From positions 62,001 through 126,000 of the forward strand of contig DULJ01000048.1 of the NCBI GenBank assembly GCA_012840465.1: a stretch of 64,000 nt of DNA. Direction: 5' to 3'. Below the pieces are notes generated by a model. The model was given only the letters and a program-made list of their open reading frames with translations, searched no databases and was not told where the DNA came from. Of the stretch, positions 9,950 through 17,854 are shown in pieces. Made by a program: the position numbers and the translations under genes. Source of the stretch: Caryophanales bacterium (lineage in GTDB: Bacteria > Bacillota > Bacilli > Bacillales > Bacillaceae_J). How positions within the stretch are numbered: position 1 is the stretch's first letter; each line of letters begins with the position of its first letter.

Positions 9950-9965
9950 CGCTACAACTGTAGCG
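9950..9965. promoter_or_regulatory. candidate activator binding palindrome (UAS) for acxABC
   Basis: CGCTACA-AC-TGTAGCG, a perfect 7-bp inverted repeat, lies about 105 bases upstream of the -24 element. This is the usual distance for a sigma-54 activator site. It is nested in a looser repeat with GACCTG at 9936-9941 and CAGGTC at 9969-9974. Binding by the AcxR-like protein is inferred. Confidence 0.65.
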
Positions 9966-10048
9966 CTGCAGGTCACAATCTGTCCGCAACACAAATTCTG
10001 CATTTCATCCCCATCCTCAACTCAAACTTATAATGGTTAAAAATAAAT

Positions 10049-10077
10049 AATCCCCACCTTAACCAGATGGGGATTTT
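10049..10077 (-). terminator. terminator of the 2-hydroxyacid dehydrogenase gene
   Basis: The stem is TCCCCA at 10051-10056 with TGGGGA at 10068-10073, extended by A-T pairs on both sides. On the minus strand the hairpin is followed by TTATTTATTTTT. It also insulates the sigma-54 control region of acxABC from the gene upstream. Confidence 0.8.
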
Positions 10078-10128
10078 TAAACGGACCTTCTATTTCAATA
10101 TATTCCTGCCACATTGGTTTGTCCTTCC

Positions 10129-11061
10129 TTAATACCCTTTCGAAACATCTACCTTATTAGGCAGTGCTTCGTTTTGCTGAATTTTCTTCATCGTATCAAA
10201 GAAGCATATAACGGCTTCATCTAAGTCTGTAATAGCCGAAATGTGGGGAGTGATCGTGATATCTTCTCTTACCCATAACGGTGAGTCTTCTGGTAATGGC
10301 TCTATAGTTACGACATCTAGCACTGCTTTGCGGATCTTTCCACTATCTAAAGCATTGATAAGGGCGTCTTCATCTACCGTTGCCCCTCTACCTACATTAA
10401 TAAAAGCAGCATTATTAAAATGACTGACCAGTTCACTATTAAAGAACTCTTTTGTTTCGTCTGTTAATGGAAGTGTGCTTAACACCCAATCAGCTTCAGG
10501 TAAAATTGTCGCGGCAGATGAAGTAGTGACCACTTTTTGGAAATATTCTTTCTGAGCACCGCTTTGAGATACCCCGTACACAGCCATTCCAAAATGAGTA
10601 AAGTTACGAGCAACTTCTTGTCCAATTTCACCTGTGCCAAAAACAACAATGGTTTGATCCTTTAACCTAATCGGTGGATTACGAACCCATTTTTTCTCTT
10701 CTTGTAATTCCTCAAAATATTTCTGATGTTGAAGATCCCTTAATATGTAGCTTAAACAGTACTCACTAATTCTTTGCCCAAAAGTACATATTGTACGAGT
10801 AAGGACCACATTATTTTCTTGCCAACCATCAATCGCTAAATAATTATTCACTCCAGCATTAAAGGAATGAACCCATTGAAGTTTTGAAAGATCGAAACGG
10901 GAAGCTGGTGCAGAACCAACATAAGCATCTGCCCAATCCATGTCCTCTAAAGTAATTTCATCAATGGCTTCAAAGCGGAAATTTTGAGAAGTAGTTGGAG
11001 GTATGTGCTTTTGAAAGACCTCCTCATATTGACCAGCAACAAGAATATTATTGATTTTCAT
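10129..11061 (-). CDS. D-2-hydroxyacid dehydrogenase family protein
   Basis: A 310-residue NAD(P)-dependent D-isomer-specific 2-hydroxyacid dehydrogenase. The Rossmann motif is VVFGTGEIGQEVA, and the catalytic triad is visible as Arg in NVGRGATVDE, Glu in VTIEPLPEDSPLW and His in ITPHISAIT. The N-terminal substrate domain is short and divergent. Substrate is not predictable; many such genes are annotated as phosphoglycerate dehydrogenase-like or glyoxylate/hydroxypyruvate reductase-like. ATG 11061 with GGAGGG 8 bases upstream is preferred over an earlier in-frame ATG at 11106. It is a single gene with its own terminator. Confidence 0.85.
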   Translation of the reverse strand: MKINNILVAGQYEEVFQKHIPPTTSQNFRFEAIDEITLEDMDWADAYVGSAPASRFDLSKLQWVHSFNAGVNNYLAIDGWQENNVVLTRTICTFGQRISEYCLSYILRDLQHQKYFEELQEEKKWVRNPPIRLKDQTIVVFGTGEIGQEVARNFTHFGMAVYGVSQSGAQKEYFQKVVTTSSAATILPEADWVLSTLPLTDETKEFFNSELVSHFNNAAFINVGRGATVDEDALINALDSGKIRKAVLDVVTIEPLPEDSPLWVREDITITPHISAITDLDEAVICFFDTMKKIQQNEALPNKVDVSKGY

Positions 11062-11150
11062 TTTAAAACCCTCCATGATCACATATGTAAATAAAAATGG
11101 AAGCAAAAGTATAATACATTGCTTCCATAATTGCTATGAAAATTAGCAAG

Positions 11151-11465
11151 CTAATCATAGCGCACTTGATCTATGCCTTCAACGATTAACTCCAGTTCAT
11201 TATAAAAGTTTAATTCAAGCGGCGCAGGTAAGCGTTCCATAATGTCTTTAATTTCACTAAGATCTTCAGCTTCCTTCATGGTGATTGGTGGCTGTTGTAG
11301 ACTTTTGAACCAAACCTTTAGCTCATCAATGAATTCATAAAAATGCATCTCGAAACGTTCAGCGTTATCCGCACCTTCATCCCCTGAAGATTTCATCATC
11401 ATATCCCAATCTAGAAGAGCATCTTCCAATTTCTTTGTTACACGATTAATCAATTCATCCACCAC
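11151..11465 (-). CDS. small acidic protein of unknown function
   Basis: About 104 residues, acidic and predicted mostly helical (LINRVTKKLEDALLDWD, FYEFIDELKVWFKSL), without membrane segments. I do not recognise the family. The start is ambiguous: GTG 11465, GTG 11462, or TTG 11453, which has GGTGG at the best distance. It stands alone between the 2-hydroxyacid dehydrogenase and mqo and is separated from mqo by a terminator and a hairpin repeat. Confidence 0.55.
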   Translation of the reverse strand: MVDELINRVTKKLEDALLDWDMMMKSSGDEGADNAERFEMHFYEFIDELKVWFKSLQQPPITMKEAEDLSEIKDIMERLPAPLELNFYNELELIVEGIDQVRYD

Positions 11466-11485
11466 CTTTTACCAACGCTTAATTG

Positions 11486-11542
11486 ATTATTAGAAAAACA
11501 CGTAATTTGCCCATAATGGCAAATTACGATGTCTTTTCTTAT
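11486..11542. repeat. dispersed hairpin repeat, copy A
   Basis: The core is a perfect 11-bp stem, CGTAATTTGCC at 11501-11511 and GGCAAATTACG at 11518-11528, with loop CATAAT. Flanks are TTATTAGAAAAACA on the left and ATGTCTTTTCTTATA on the right. Copy B at 56390-56445 has the same loop and flanks but a different, still perfectly paired stem, so the structure is conserved rather than the stem sequence. Confidence 0.8.
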
Positions 11543-11552
11543 AGTATAACAA

Positions 11553-11585
11553 AAAAGCAGAAGGATCCTCTCCATTCTGCTTTTG
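11553..11585 (-). terminator. terminator of mqo
   Basis: AAAAGCAGAA at 11553-11562 pairs with TTCTGCTTTT at 11575-11584. On the minus strand it lies about 55 bases after the mqo stop and ends in TTTTTTG. Confidence 0.88.
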
Positions 11586-11638
11586 GTTTATTAAATTTTT
11601 GTAAATAACTTGTACATTACTGCACAAACTTATTTATA

Positions 11639-13174
11639 TTAAGCATGAGCTAAAACTAATGTTTTATCGTCATACACAGCTTCTTCTTCTTTATCTATTA
11701 AACCAAGTGTTTCAGTAGTTGATGCGTGAATTTCATCTAGTAGTTCTGGATTTTTCAATAATGATATCCCGTAAGAAGGAATCATTTCCTTAATCTTTGG
11801 TTCCCACTCTTTCATTTGCTGCGGGAAGCACTTATTGAGTACTCGAAGCATAACATGAACTGCCGTTGAAGCACCTGGTGATGCACCTAGTAATGCAGCG
11901 ATTGAGCCATCAGCAGCATTAATTACTTCTGTACCAAATTGAAGTGTTCCTTTACCGCCAGCTTCAGTATCTTTAATAACCTGAACACGTTGACCTGCTA
12001 CAACGATATCCCAATCTTCACTTTTAGCTTCAGGGATAAATTCGCGCAATTCTTTCATACGTTGTTCTTTTGATAACATAAGTTGCTCGATTAAATATTT
12101 TGTCAATGGTATGTTCTTTACACCGGCAGCTAACATCGTTACTAAATTATCAGGTTTAATTGAAGTTATTAAATCCATATTTGAACCCGTTTTTAAGAAC
12201 TTTGGAGTAAATCCAGCGAATGGTCCAAATAACAATGATTTTTTGTTATCTATATATCTTGTATCAAGATGCGGTACAGACATTGGTGGAGCACCAACTT
12301 TAGCTTTGCCGTATACTTTTCCAAGATGTTGGTCAACAACTTCCGGATTATTACATACCATAAATAGTCCGCTTACTGGAAATCCTCCAATATGCTTTCC
12401 TTCAGGTATGCCTGACTTTTGTAGTAGGTGTAGGCTTCCGCCTCCGCCCCCAATAAAGACGAATTTTGCACTATGGCGTTCAACTGTACCATTTTCAAGA
12501 TTTCTTACCTTCAATTCCCATAATCCGTCATTTGTGCGTTTAATATCATCAACACTATGATTATAGTTAATATCTACGTTTTTATTTCCTAAGTGTTCAA
12601 ACAACATGCGTGTTAATGCACCAAAGTTAACATCAGTTCCCGTCGCGATTCTTGTTGCAGCAATTGGTTCACCAGATGTGCGGCCATTCATAATAAGCGG
12701 AATCCATTCCATTAGTTTGCTAGGGTCGTCCGAAAATTCCATTCCTTGGAATAATGGATTTTTTGATAACGCTTCATATCTTTTCTTTAAAAATTCGACA
12801 TTTTGTTCTCCCTGCACTAAACTCATATGAGGCAGCGGCATAATAAATTCGTGTGGATTATTTATCAACCCATTCTTTATAAGATAAGACCAAAATTGCA
12901 TTGAAACCTGGAACTGCTCATTAATATTGATAGCTTTACTAATATCAATAGAACCATCTGGCTTTTCAACTGTATAGTTGAGCTCGCATAGTGCTGAATG
13001 CCCCGTTCCTGCATTATTCCATTCGTTAGAGCTTTCCTCCCCTGCATTTGCTAGTTTCTCAAATACGGAAATCTCCCAGTCTGGTACTATCTCTTTTAAG
13101 ATCGTTCCTAAAGTAGCACTCATGACACCAGCGCCAATTAAGATGACGTCTGTTTTAGTTTCCCTGTTACCCAT
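11639..13174 (-). CDS. mqo: malate:quinone oxidoreductase
   Basis: A 511-residue FAD-dependent, membrane-associated malate dehydrogenase that passes electrons to quinone and acts in the TCA cycle. The N-terminal FAD-binding loop is [13 protein letters not shown], followed by the Mqo-typical EKL...[16 protein letters not shown] and a C-terminal [14 protein letters not shown] segment. I chose ATG 13174, 9 bases after GGAAGG, rather than TTG 13183, which touches it. Upstream are a sigma-A type promoter and a perfect Crp/Fnr-type palindrome (TGTGA-N6-TCACA), which suggests redox or carbon control. Confidence 0.93.
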   Translation of the reverse strand: MGNRETKTDVILIGAGVMSATLGTILKEIVPDWEISVFEKLANAGEESSNEWNNAGTGHSALCELNYTVEKPDGSIDISKAININEQFQVSMQFWSYLIKNGLINNPHEFIMPLPHMSLVQGEQNVEFLKKRYEALSKNPLFQGMEFSDDPSKLMEWIPLIMNGRTSGEPIAATRIATGTDVNFGALTRMLFEHLGNKNVDINYNHSVDDIKRTNDGLWELKVRNLENGTVERHSAKFVFIGGGGGSLHLLQKSGIPEGKHIGGFPVSGLFMVCNNPEVVDQHLGKVYGKAKVGAPPMSVPHLDTRYIDNKKSLLFGPFAGFTPKFLKTGSNMDLITSIKPDNLVTMLAAGVKNIPLTKYLIEQLMLSKEQRMKELREFIPEAKSEDWDIVVAGQRVQVIKDTEAGGKGTLQFGTEVINAADGSIAALLGASPGASTAVHVMLRVLNKCFPQQMKEWEPKIKEMIPSYGISLLKNPELLDEIHASTTETLGLIDKEEEAVYDDKTLVLAHA

Positions 13175-13264
13175 TTCTACCAACCTTCCCCCCGGATATT
13201 GTAGAAAGATGTAGGCAGCCCACCGACGTAAGGTGCAAACTTGTCACACACCTTTTCTTTTTCA

Positions 13265-13292
13265 ATTATAACTCTAATATGCAGTATTACAA
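13265..13292 (-). promoter_or_regulatory. likely sigma-A promoter of mqo
   Basis: On the minus strand TTGTAA (13292-13287), 16 bases, then TATAAT (13270-13265). It is placed about 90 bases upstream of the mqo start. Confidence 0.6.
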
Positions 13293-13359
13293 TTGTTTTA
13301 ACCTTAAAAAGTATGAAATTATAAGGTAATTATAAATTATTTAAATCTAGTGAATTTAG

Positions 13360-13375
13360 TGTGAATATATTCACA
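13360..13375. promoter_or_regulatory. Crp/Fnr-type palindrome upstream of mqo
   Basis: TGTGA-ATATAT-TCACA is a perfect 16-bp palindrome equal to the classical Crp/Fnr consensus. Its centre is about 110 bases upstream of the predicted mqo transcription start. It differs from the TGTTA-N6-TAACA sites of the 33-49 kb island, so a different family member probably binds here. Confidence 0.65.
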
Positions 13376-13572
13376 AAGCTTGATAATAGTTTTCCTTGAT
13401 GTAGCTATCATATCACCAAATGAATGATGCTGTAAATAAAATTCAAAAAAAATTCACTTGAAATTTTTGAATTGTTTACCTTTTAATCTGCTTATTACCT
13501 AAAGGGACATAGATTTGGAAATTGTTTTATTATGTCGATTGATGAAAATTCTTTAATTCTATTTCGACATTA

Positions 13573-14208
13573 TTAGATAGTAACTTCCTTAATTTTCTGT
13601 AGCAATAATTCTGCTTTTTTTGTAATGATTCCAAAATCACCGCTTGCAATGGCAGCTCTATCAATTAAACTACCACCAACTCCTAATCCAACTGCTCCTG
13701 CTTTCATAAAATCAGCTACATTTTCAGGGCGGACTCCGCCTACCGCAACCATTGGGATATGGGATAACGGTCCCTGCAATTCTTTAATATAGTTGCTTCC
13801 TAAAATATTGGTAGGAAATACCTTAACGATTTTGGCACCAGCTTTATACGCCTGTACAACTTCTGTTGGTGACATAACTCCTGGAAGAATATCAATATTA
13901 TGATCTATTGCATACCTGATAATCTCTTCATCTACGTTTGGAGTAACAAAATATTTAGCTCCAGCACCGATGGCTTTTTCGGCATCTTTAACATCAAGTA
14001 CAGTTCCAGCACCAATGTATAACTTTGTACCAAGTTTTTCATTTAACATCGAGATCATCTCTGCTGCTCCGTCTGTATTCATCGTTATCTCAACTAGCTT
14101 AATGCCTCCTAGATAGAGTGCCTCGGCAACTGGAATAATATCCTTTTTTTCAATCCCGCGAATGATTGCAACCACGTAGTTTTCTTTTATCAAATCAACA
14201 AAATTCAT
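13573..14208 (-). CDS. bifunctional KDPG/KHG aldolase
   Basis: A 211-residue class I aldolase of the Eda family. The Schiff-base lysine is in KIVKVFPTN, and the family segments AIIRGI, VEITMNT, YIGAGTVLD and VAVGGVRPENV are in order along the TIM barrel. It cleaves 2-keto-3-deoxy-6-phosphogluconate and/or 4-hydroxy-2-oxoglutarate to pyruvate plus an aldehyde. ATG 14208 follows AAGGAG; an upstream in-frame start at 14286 has no such site. No kdgK or other sugar-acid gene is next to it, so the physiological substrate is open. Confidence 0.9.
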   Translation of the reverse strand: MNFVDLIKENYVVAIIRGIEKKDIIPVAEALYLGGIKLVEITMNTDGAAEMISMLNEKLGTKLYIGAGTVLDVKDAEKAIGAGAKYFVTPNVDEEIIRYAIDHNIDILPGVMSPTEVVQAYKAGAKIVKVFPTNILGSNYIKELQGPLSHIPMVAVGGVRPENVADFMKAGAVGLGVGGSLIDRAAIASGDFGIITKKAELLLQKIKEVTI

Positions 14209-14348
14209 TTTTCTCCTTTTCCCTTCGTAAAAATATTTGCGATTTTCTTTACCGATTATTTTACATTCCAAAAATACTTTCATCAATTATCAGCTTGAAT
14301 TTCATTTTAAGCTTTACAAATTTTTGGATAAATTATAGAATTTCAATA

Positions 14349-14367
14349 TACCTAAAAACTCTAGGTA
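14349..14367. promoter_or_regulatory. inverted repeat in front of the padR gene
   Basis: TACCTA (14349-14354), 7 bases, TAGGTA (14362-14367). The right arm overlaps the ribosome binding region of the PadR-type gene, so it could be an autoregulatory operator or a translation-control hairpin. Confidence 0.4.
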
Positions 14368-14377
14368 GGTGAAAAAC

Positions 14378-14725
14378 ATGTTTAATCGTGAATTGGTAAA
14401 AGGCAGTACATCCCTTTTATTGCTTCAGCTGCTCGATGAAAGAGATATGTACGGCTACGAGCTAGTAAAAGAATTAGAAAAACGCAGCGATAATGGATTT
14501 TCTGTCAAAGAAGGAACATTGTATCCAGCACTACATAAGCTTGAAAAGCAGGAATATATTGAGTGCTATTGGCAGGAGCAAGAAAAAGGTCCAGCCCGCA
14601 AGTATTACAAGATTACCGAAGCCGGAAAAGAAATGTTAGAAGAAAAAACCCAAGAATGGAACGACTTTGTTTCCGTGATCAATACGGTATTAGGGAGAAA
14701 AAAACATGGAACGGCTGAAAAGTGA
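14378..14725 (+). CDS. PadR family transcriptional regulator
   Basis: A 115-residue winged-helix protein of the short PadR class ([14 protein letters not shown] at the start, [31 protein letters not shown]-like wing helix, [10 protein letters not shown]). ATG 14378 is preferred, with AGGTG 6 bases upstream; GTG 14369 lies inside that site. Its 3' end overlaps the next gene by 20 bases, so the two are translationally coupled. PadR proteins paired with HAAS/DUF1700 membrane proteins usually repress their own operon. A perfect palindrome with PadR-like half-sites lies further down the operon at 15356-15382. Confidence 0.9.
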   Translation: MFNRELVKGSTSLLLLQLLDERDMYGYELVKELEKRSDNGFSVKEGTLYPALHKLEKQEYIECYWQEQEKGPARKYYKITEAGKEMLEEKTQEWNDFVSVINTVLGRKKHGTAEK

Positions 14726-15344
14726 TTTCTTAACCGAACTTAGTCGGAGTCTTGGGAATCATCCGGAGAAGGAATCGATTATTCAGGAGTATGAAGCCCA
14801 TCTTGATGAACTCCTGATCGAGTTCCTCAACCTAGAAGATGATGCTGAAGTACGTGATAAGGTTTTCCAAAGGTTTGGAACTCCTAAGGAAATTGCTTCG
14901 ATATGGAAAGAAGAACTAACCGTTACGCCAAGTAATATGAAATGGTTATTTATTTCAGTCAATATTCTTTTCTTTGGCGGAGGAGCGGCACTAACACTTG
15001 CCCATAATGTATTTGATTGGAATTGGTTGAAAAGTCTATGGAATCAATTAACGTCCATCCCCATCCTGATTGCTCTGATATACATGGTGTTTTGGGCATT
15101 GCTTGGTTATGAAATCGGGAAAGGTTTCGGTCATAAAGGCAAGAAAGTACTAAAACGAACTTTTATATTGGCTTTAGTGCCGAATTTGACCTTGATGTTT
15201 TTAACTGTTTTCAAGATCATTCCACATGAATGGTTCAATCCATTATTGACAGAAACATTTATTGGGTTATGTATTTTCCTTACCATACTGCTGTACCCTT
15301 TATGCTTGATAAGCTACAGATGGGGAAAGAAAGCTTCTGTGTAA
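14706..15344 (+). CDS. HAAS/DUF1700-type membrane protein
   Basis: A 212-residue protein with a soluble N-terminal helical domain (about 1-75: [30 protein letters not shown], given here in two parts as [15 protein letters not shown] and [13 protein letters not shown], then [15 protein letters not shown]). Four predicted membrane segments follow. This is the HAAS signalling domain plus membrane anchor commonly found next to PadR regulators. The start lies inside the padR gene, behind GGGAGAAA. Function is not known beyond a likely role in membrane or stress signalling with PadR. Confidence 0.75.
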   Translation: MERLKSDFLTELSRSLGNHPEKESIIQEYEAHLDELLIEFLNLEDDAEVRDKVFQRFGTPKEIASIWKEELTVTPSNMKWLFISVNILFFGGGAALTLAHNVFDWNWLKSLWNQLTSIPILIALIYMVFWALLGYEIGKGFGHKGKKVLKRTFILALVPNLTLMFLTVFKIIPHEWFNPLLTETFIGLCIFLTILLYPLCLISYRWGKKASV

Positions 15345-15355
15345 TTTTTTTTGAA

Positions 15356-15382
15356 TATATACATAGATATACTATGTATATA
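15356..15382. promoter_or_regulatory. long perfect palindrome, probable PadR operator
   Basis: Two 11-bp perfect arms (TATATACATAG and CTATGTATATA) separated by ATATA. They contain the ATACAT/ATGTAT half-sites typical of PadR operators. It lies in the 70-base gap between the HAAS gene and the large membrane protein gene, where it could control an internal promoter. Confidence 0.6.
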
Positions 15383-15414
15383 GAATTACTATTTAGGATT
15401 TTGGAGGGATTGAA

Positions 15415-16872
15415 ATGGAGTTTAAAATGGTACAGAAAGATTGGATCTTTTTATTTTTATGTTTTCTTGTCGGTATAGTCGCAGAAGAAGCATTCTTTAG
15501 GTTTCAGATTGGCATTTCCTATTTTTTGTTTATCGTTTTCTTTTACTTGTTATTTTTTTGGAGATTTCGCACGTTCGTATTTTCACATCAACGCATTGGT
15601 TATTTGCTATTAATTTCGATATGGATTTTGGCCGCCGGCTATTACGTGTATGATACTGCTCTATTTTACATTTTAAATATTCTAGTCATTCCAACGCTTG
15701 TCATTTTTCATCTTGTTTTAATTACTTCTCCGAAAAAATTCGAATGGAGTAATCCCAATTTTATTTTTTACACCCTACGGCGTCTAGTTGATGGGATCCG
15801 TTATAATGCAACTTTTATAAAATATACGTCCAGACTGTCAAAAAGTAGCAATAACAAAAAGCATTTTGATGTTTGGAAAAAGATTTTAATTGGTATCGGA
15901 ATCTCTCTTCCATTTTTGTTTATCATTATTAATTTGTTAATGAAAGCTGATACTCAATTTGCAAGAATATTAAGCAATATCCCCAATTTTATGACCTTCC
16001 GGGGTGATCTTGTTTTTCGTTTTATCATCATTGTTATTATTACATTTCTATTTTTCGGTTTTTTGCAAGTGCTGTTACAAAGAAAAGTGGAAATGATTCA
16101 AAAGGATGGGATGATAAAGCCGATGTCAATGGATGGTGTCATAACAATGACGGTTCTGTTGCTTTTAGACTTGGTATATATCCTGTTTGTCGCTGTCCAA
16201 TTTAAATATTTTTTCAGTGGGACGCTTGATGACGGCTTCACCTATGCGGAATACGCACGGCGCGGATTTTTCGAGTTGCTTTTTGTGGCAATGATTAACT
16301 TAACCGTTACAGTTTCAGTAATATATTCTACGAAACAGGTTCAAGGATTTCTAAAGAAAGGAATCCGGTTCACCTTGTCAATTCTCGTGTTATCAAGTGC
16401 TGTTATTCTGACTTCAGCTTTCATGAGAATGTTAATGTATGAAGGTGCGTATGGATTCACGTTCTTGAGAGTGCTTGTTCATTCTTTCATGATTTTTCTT
16501 ATGTTTATCCTTGCCTACACACTTGTAAAGATTTGGCTTGATCAACTTTCCTTATTTCATTTTTATTTTATCGCAGCACTCATCTATTATGTTGGGATCA
16601 ATGCCGTTAATCTCGATTTGATTGTTATAAAGCAAAATATTGCCCGTTATGAGGAAACAGGAAAAATTGACATCTACTATTTAAACCAATTTTCTTCCAC
16701 TGGGGTGCTTGGGCTGATTGAGCTTTATGAAAAGAATCCCAATGTTCCGGGTTTAGAAGTGTTGCTTAAAGAGCGAAAGCAAGAGAGAGATGTGTTGAAA
16801 AGCGATGCTTGGCAGTCTCGTAATTTTACCAGAGATAAAGTTTATAAAATGCTTGGGGAGTTGAAGTTATAA
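15415..16872 (+). CDS. polytopic membrane protein, DUF4153/DUF4173-like
   Basis: A 485-residue integral membrane protein with about 11-12 hydrophobic segments and a hydrophilic C-terminal tail (LLKERKQERDVLKSDAWQSRNF). Order and content (FRFQIGISYFLF, a long loop with SPKKFEW, a late segment with YYVGINAVNLD, then DIYYLNQFSSTGV) resemble the DUF4153/DUF4173 group. ATG 15415 follows GGAGGG. It is the third gene of the PadR unit and may have its own operator-controlled promoter. No biochemical function is known to me. Confidence 0.65.
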   Translation: MEFKMVQKDWIFLFLCFLVGIVAEEAFFRFQIGISYFLFIVFFYLLFFWRFRTFVFSHQRIGYLLLISIWILAAGYYVYDTALFYILNILVIPTLVIFHLVLITSPKKFEWSNPNFIFYTLRRLVDGIRYNATFIKYTSRLSKSSNNKKHFDVWKKILIGIGISLPFLFIIINLLMKADTQFARILSNIPNFMTFRGDLVFRFIIIVIITFLFFGFLQVLLQRKVEMIQKDGMIKPMSMDGVITMTVLLLLDLVYILFVAVQFKYFFSGTLDDGFTYAEYARRGFFELLFVAMINLTVTVSVIYSTKQVQGFLKKGIRFTLSILVLSSAVILTSAFMRMLMYEGAYGFTFLRVLVHSFMIFLMFILAYTLVKIWLDQLSLFHFYFIAALIYYVGINAVNLDLIVIKQNIARYEETGKIDIYYLNQFSSTGVLGLIELYEKNPNVPGLEVLLKERKQERDVLKSDAWQSRNFTRDKVYKMLGELKL

Positions 16873-16882
16873 GGTAGAGGGA

Positions 16883-16917
16883 TTAAATGTCGAAGTGCCT
16901 TGCACTTCGACATTTAA
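16883..16917. terminator. strong terminator hairpin after the PadR unit
   Basis: A perfect 16-bp stem, TTAAATGTCGAAGTGC (16883-16898) and its complement (16902-16917), with a CTT loop. It is followed by ATTTAGTTT on the plus strand and by TAATCCC on the minus strand. It also separates the convergent gene at 16968. Confidence 0.75.
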
Positions 16918-16967
16918 ATTTAGTTTACATAATATATTTATGGTTTTTCCCTTCTGTTCACAACGAT

Positions 16968-17156
16968 TTATTTATGGCTTTCTAGCTTATTTTCCATAAG
17001 CTGCTTTTCTAGCATCCTTGCTTTTTCTTCTTCTTTTTTAGAAAACTTAATGAATTGGTGGATCGCTAAAAAAGTTAGAAGAACACAGATTAATACCATG
17101 ATAAAAGCCGGAATATATTCCAATTTATTATCAGGAAAATACATAAAATCAAACAT
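16968..17156 (-). CDS. small single-pass membrane protein
   Basis: About 62 residues with one clear hydrophobic helix (IPAFIMVLICVLLTFLAI) and a highly charged C-terminal helix (FSKKEEEKARMLEKQLMENK) that could form a coiled coil. ATG 17156 with GGAAAGG 9 bases upstream is the best start. An ATG at 17174 would extend it by six residues but has no ribosome binding site. I assign no function. Confidence 0.6.
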   Translation of the reverse strand: MFDFMYFPDNKLEYIPAFIMVLICVLLTFLAIHQFIKFSKKEEEKARMLEKQLMENKLESHK

Positions 17157-17244
17157 GACCGACATCCTTTCCATATGTTTCGCTTACTATATTATAAACT
17201 AAAGCTTTTAAAAAATATAATAATCAAACAAATAAAAAGGGACA

Positions 17245-17832
17245 TCATTTTATCCCTTTTGCAGCGCTATGTGAATTTTTAGGCCCTCTGAGTAATTTAT
17301 TATAAATGTAAATAATCGCATTCGGAATCGGCTTGAGAAAACCTGAAGCCTTAAAAACTATTAGGCTTACCGAAAGAGCAACAAGGATACTGCCAAGAAC
17401 ATCAAACGGATAATGATGACCTACATATATGCGTGAAAAACCTGTTAAAGCGGCAAATAATACCGTAATGAAGCCAATTTTTCGATGCCGCAAGAAAATA
17501 GCTAGCGCCAATGAAAACGCACCTGTTGCATGATCACTAGGAAAAGAAGCATCCGCAGCATGCAGGATTAACATATTCACATGATGCGTTACGAATGGTC
17601 GAGGTTCAAAGTAAATTTGACTAATAAGAAAATTAATAATTAGGCCAAGTGCTCCTGTGAAAGCAGCGTAAACAACCGTATATTTATATTTTTCATTTCC
17701 AAAAAGCCACATGAACAATAATGTGAAAGCAAAAATATACAAAGCCTTTTCCGTAATAAAAACCATAGTTGCATCTAAGATCGGATGAGTTCCTGCTAGC
17801 TGGTTAATTGCTTGAAATATTTCAACATTCAT
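17245..17832 (-). CDS. PAP2-family phosphatase (undecaprenyl-diphosphatase-like)
   Basis: A 195-residue membrane protein with the three phosphatase motifs of the PAP2/BcrC family: YFEPRPF (first), PSDHATGA (second) and SRIYVGHHYPFDVLGS (third, with the catalytic His and Asp). About five to six membrane helices surround them. Such enzymes remove a phosphate from undecaprenyl pyrophosphate or phosphatidic acid outside the membrane. Length and motif layout fit BcrC-like undecaprenyl-diphosphatase, but substrate cannot be settled from sequence. It is 23 bases downstream of the XRE-DUF1232 gene and may be co-transcribed. Confidence 0.82.
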   Translation of the reverse strand: MNVEIFQAINQLAGTHPILDATMVFITEKALYIFAFTLLFMWLFGNEKYKYTVVYAAFTGALGLIINFLISQIYFEPRPFVTHHVNMLILHAADASFPSDHATGAFSLALAIFLRHRKIGFITVLFAALTGFSRIYVGHHYPFDVLGSILVALSVSLIVFKASGFLKPIPNAIIYIYNKLLRGPKNSHSAAKGIK

Positions 17833-17854
17833 CTATAAATCCTCATCTCCATAT

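Larger units (their letters stand above)
13175..13572. other. 398-base intergenic region upstream of mqo
   Basis: The mqo promoter and the Crp/Fnr palindrome lie here. The remainder (about 13376-13572) is AT-rich and I see no gene, RNA or clear terminator for the aldolase gene that ends elsewhere at 13573. Confidence 0.6.

Noticed and set aside
9798-9992. N-terminal extension of acxA to an ATG at 9992
   Set aside because: It would translate across the sigma-54 promoter and has no ribosome binding site; TTG 9797 has a strong one.
12111-12560. A 149-codon plus-strand frame
   Set aside because: Antisense to mqo, proline-rich and without any recognisable motif; a shadow of the real gene.
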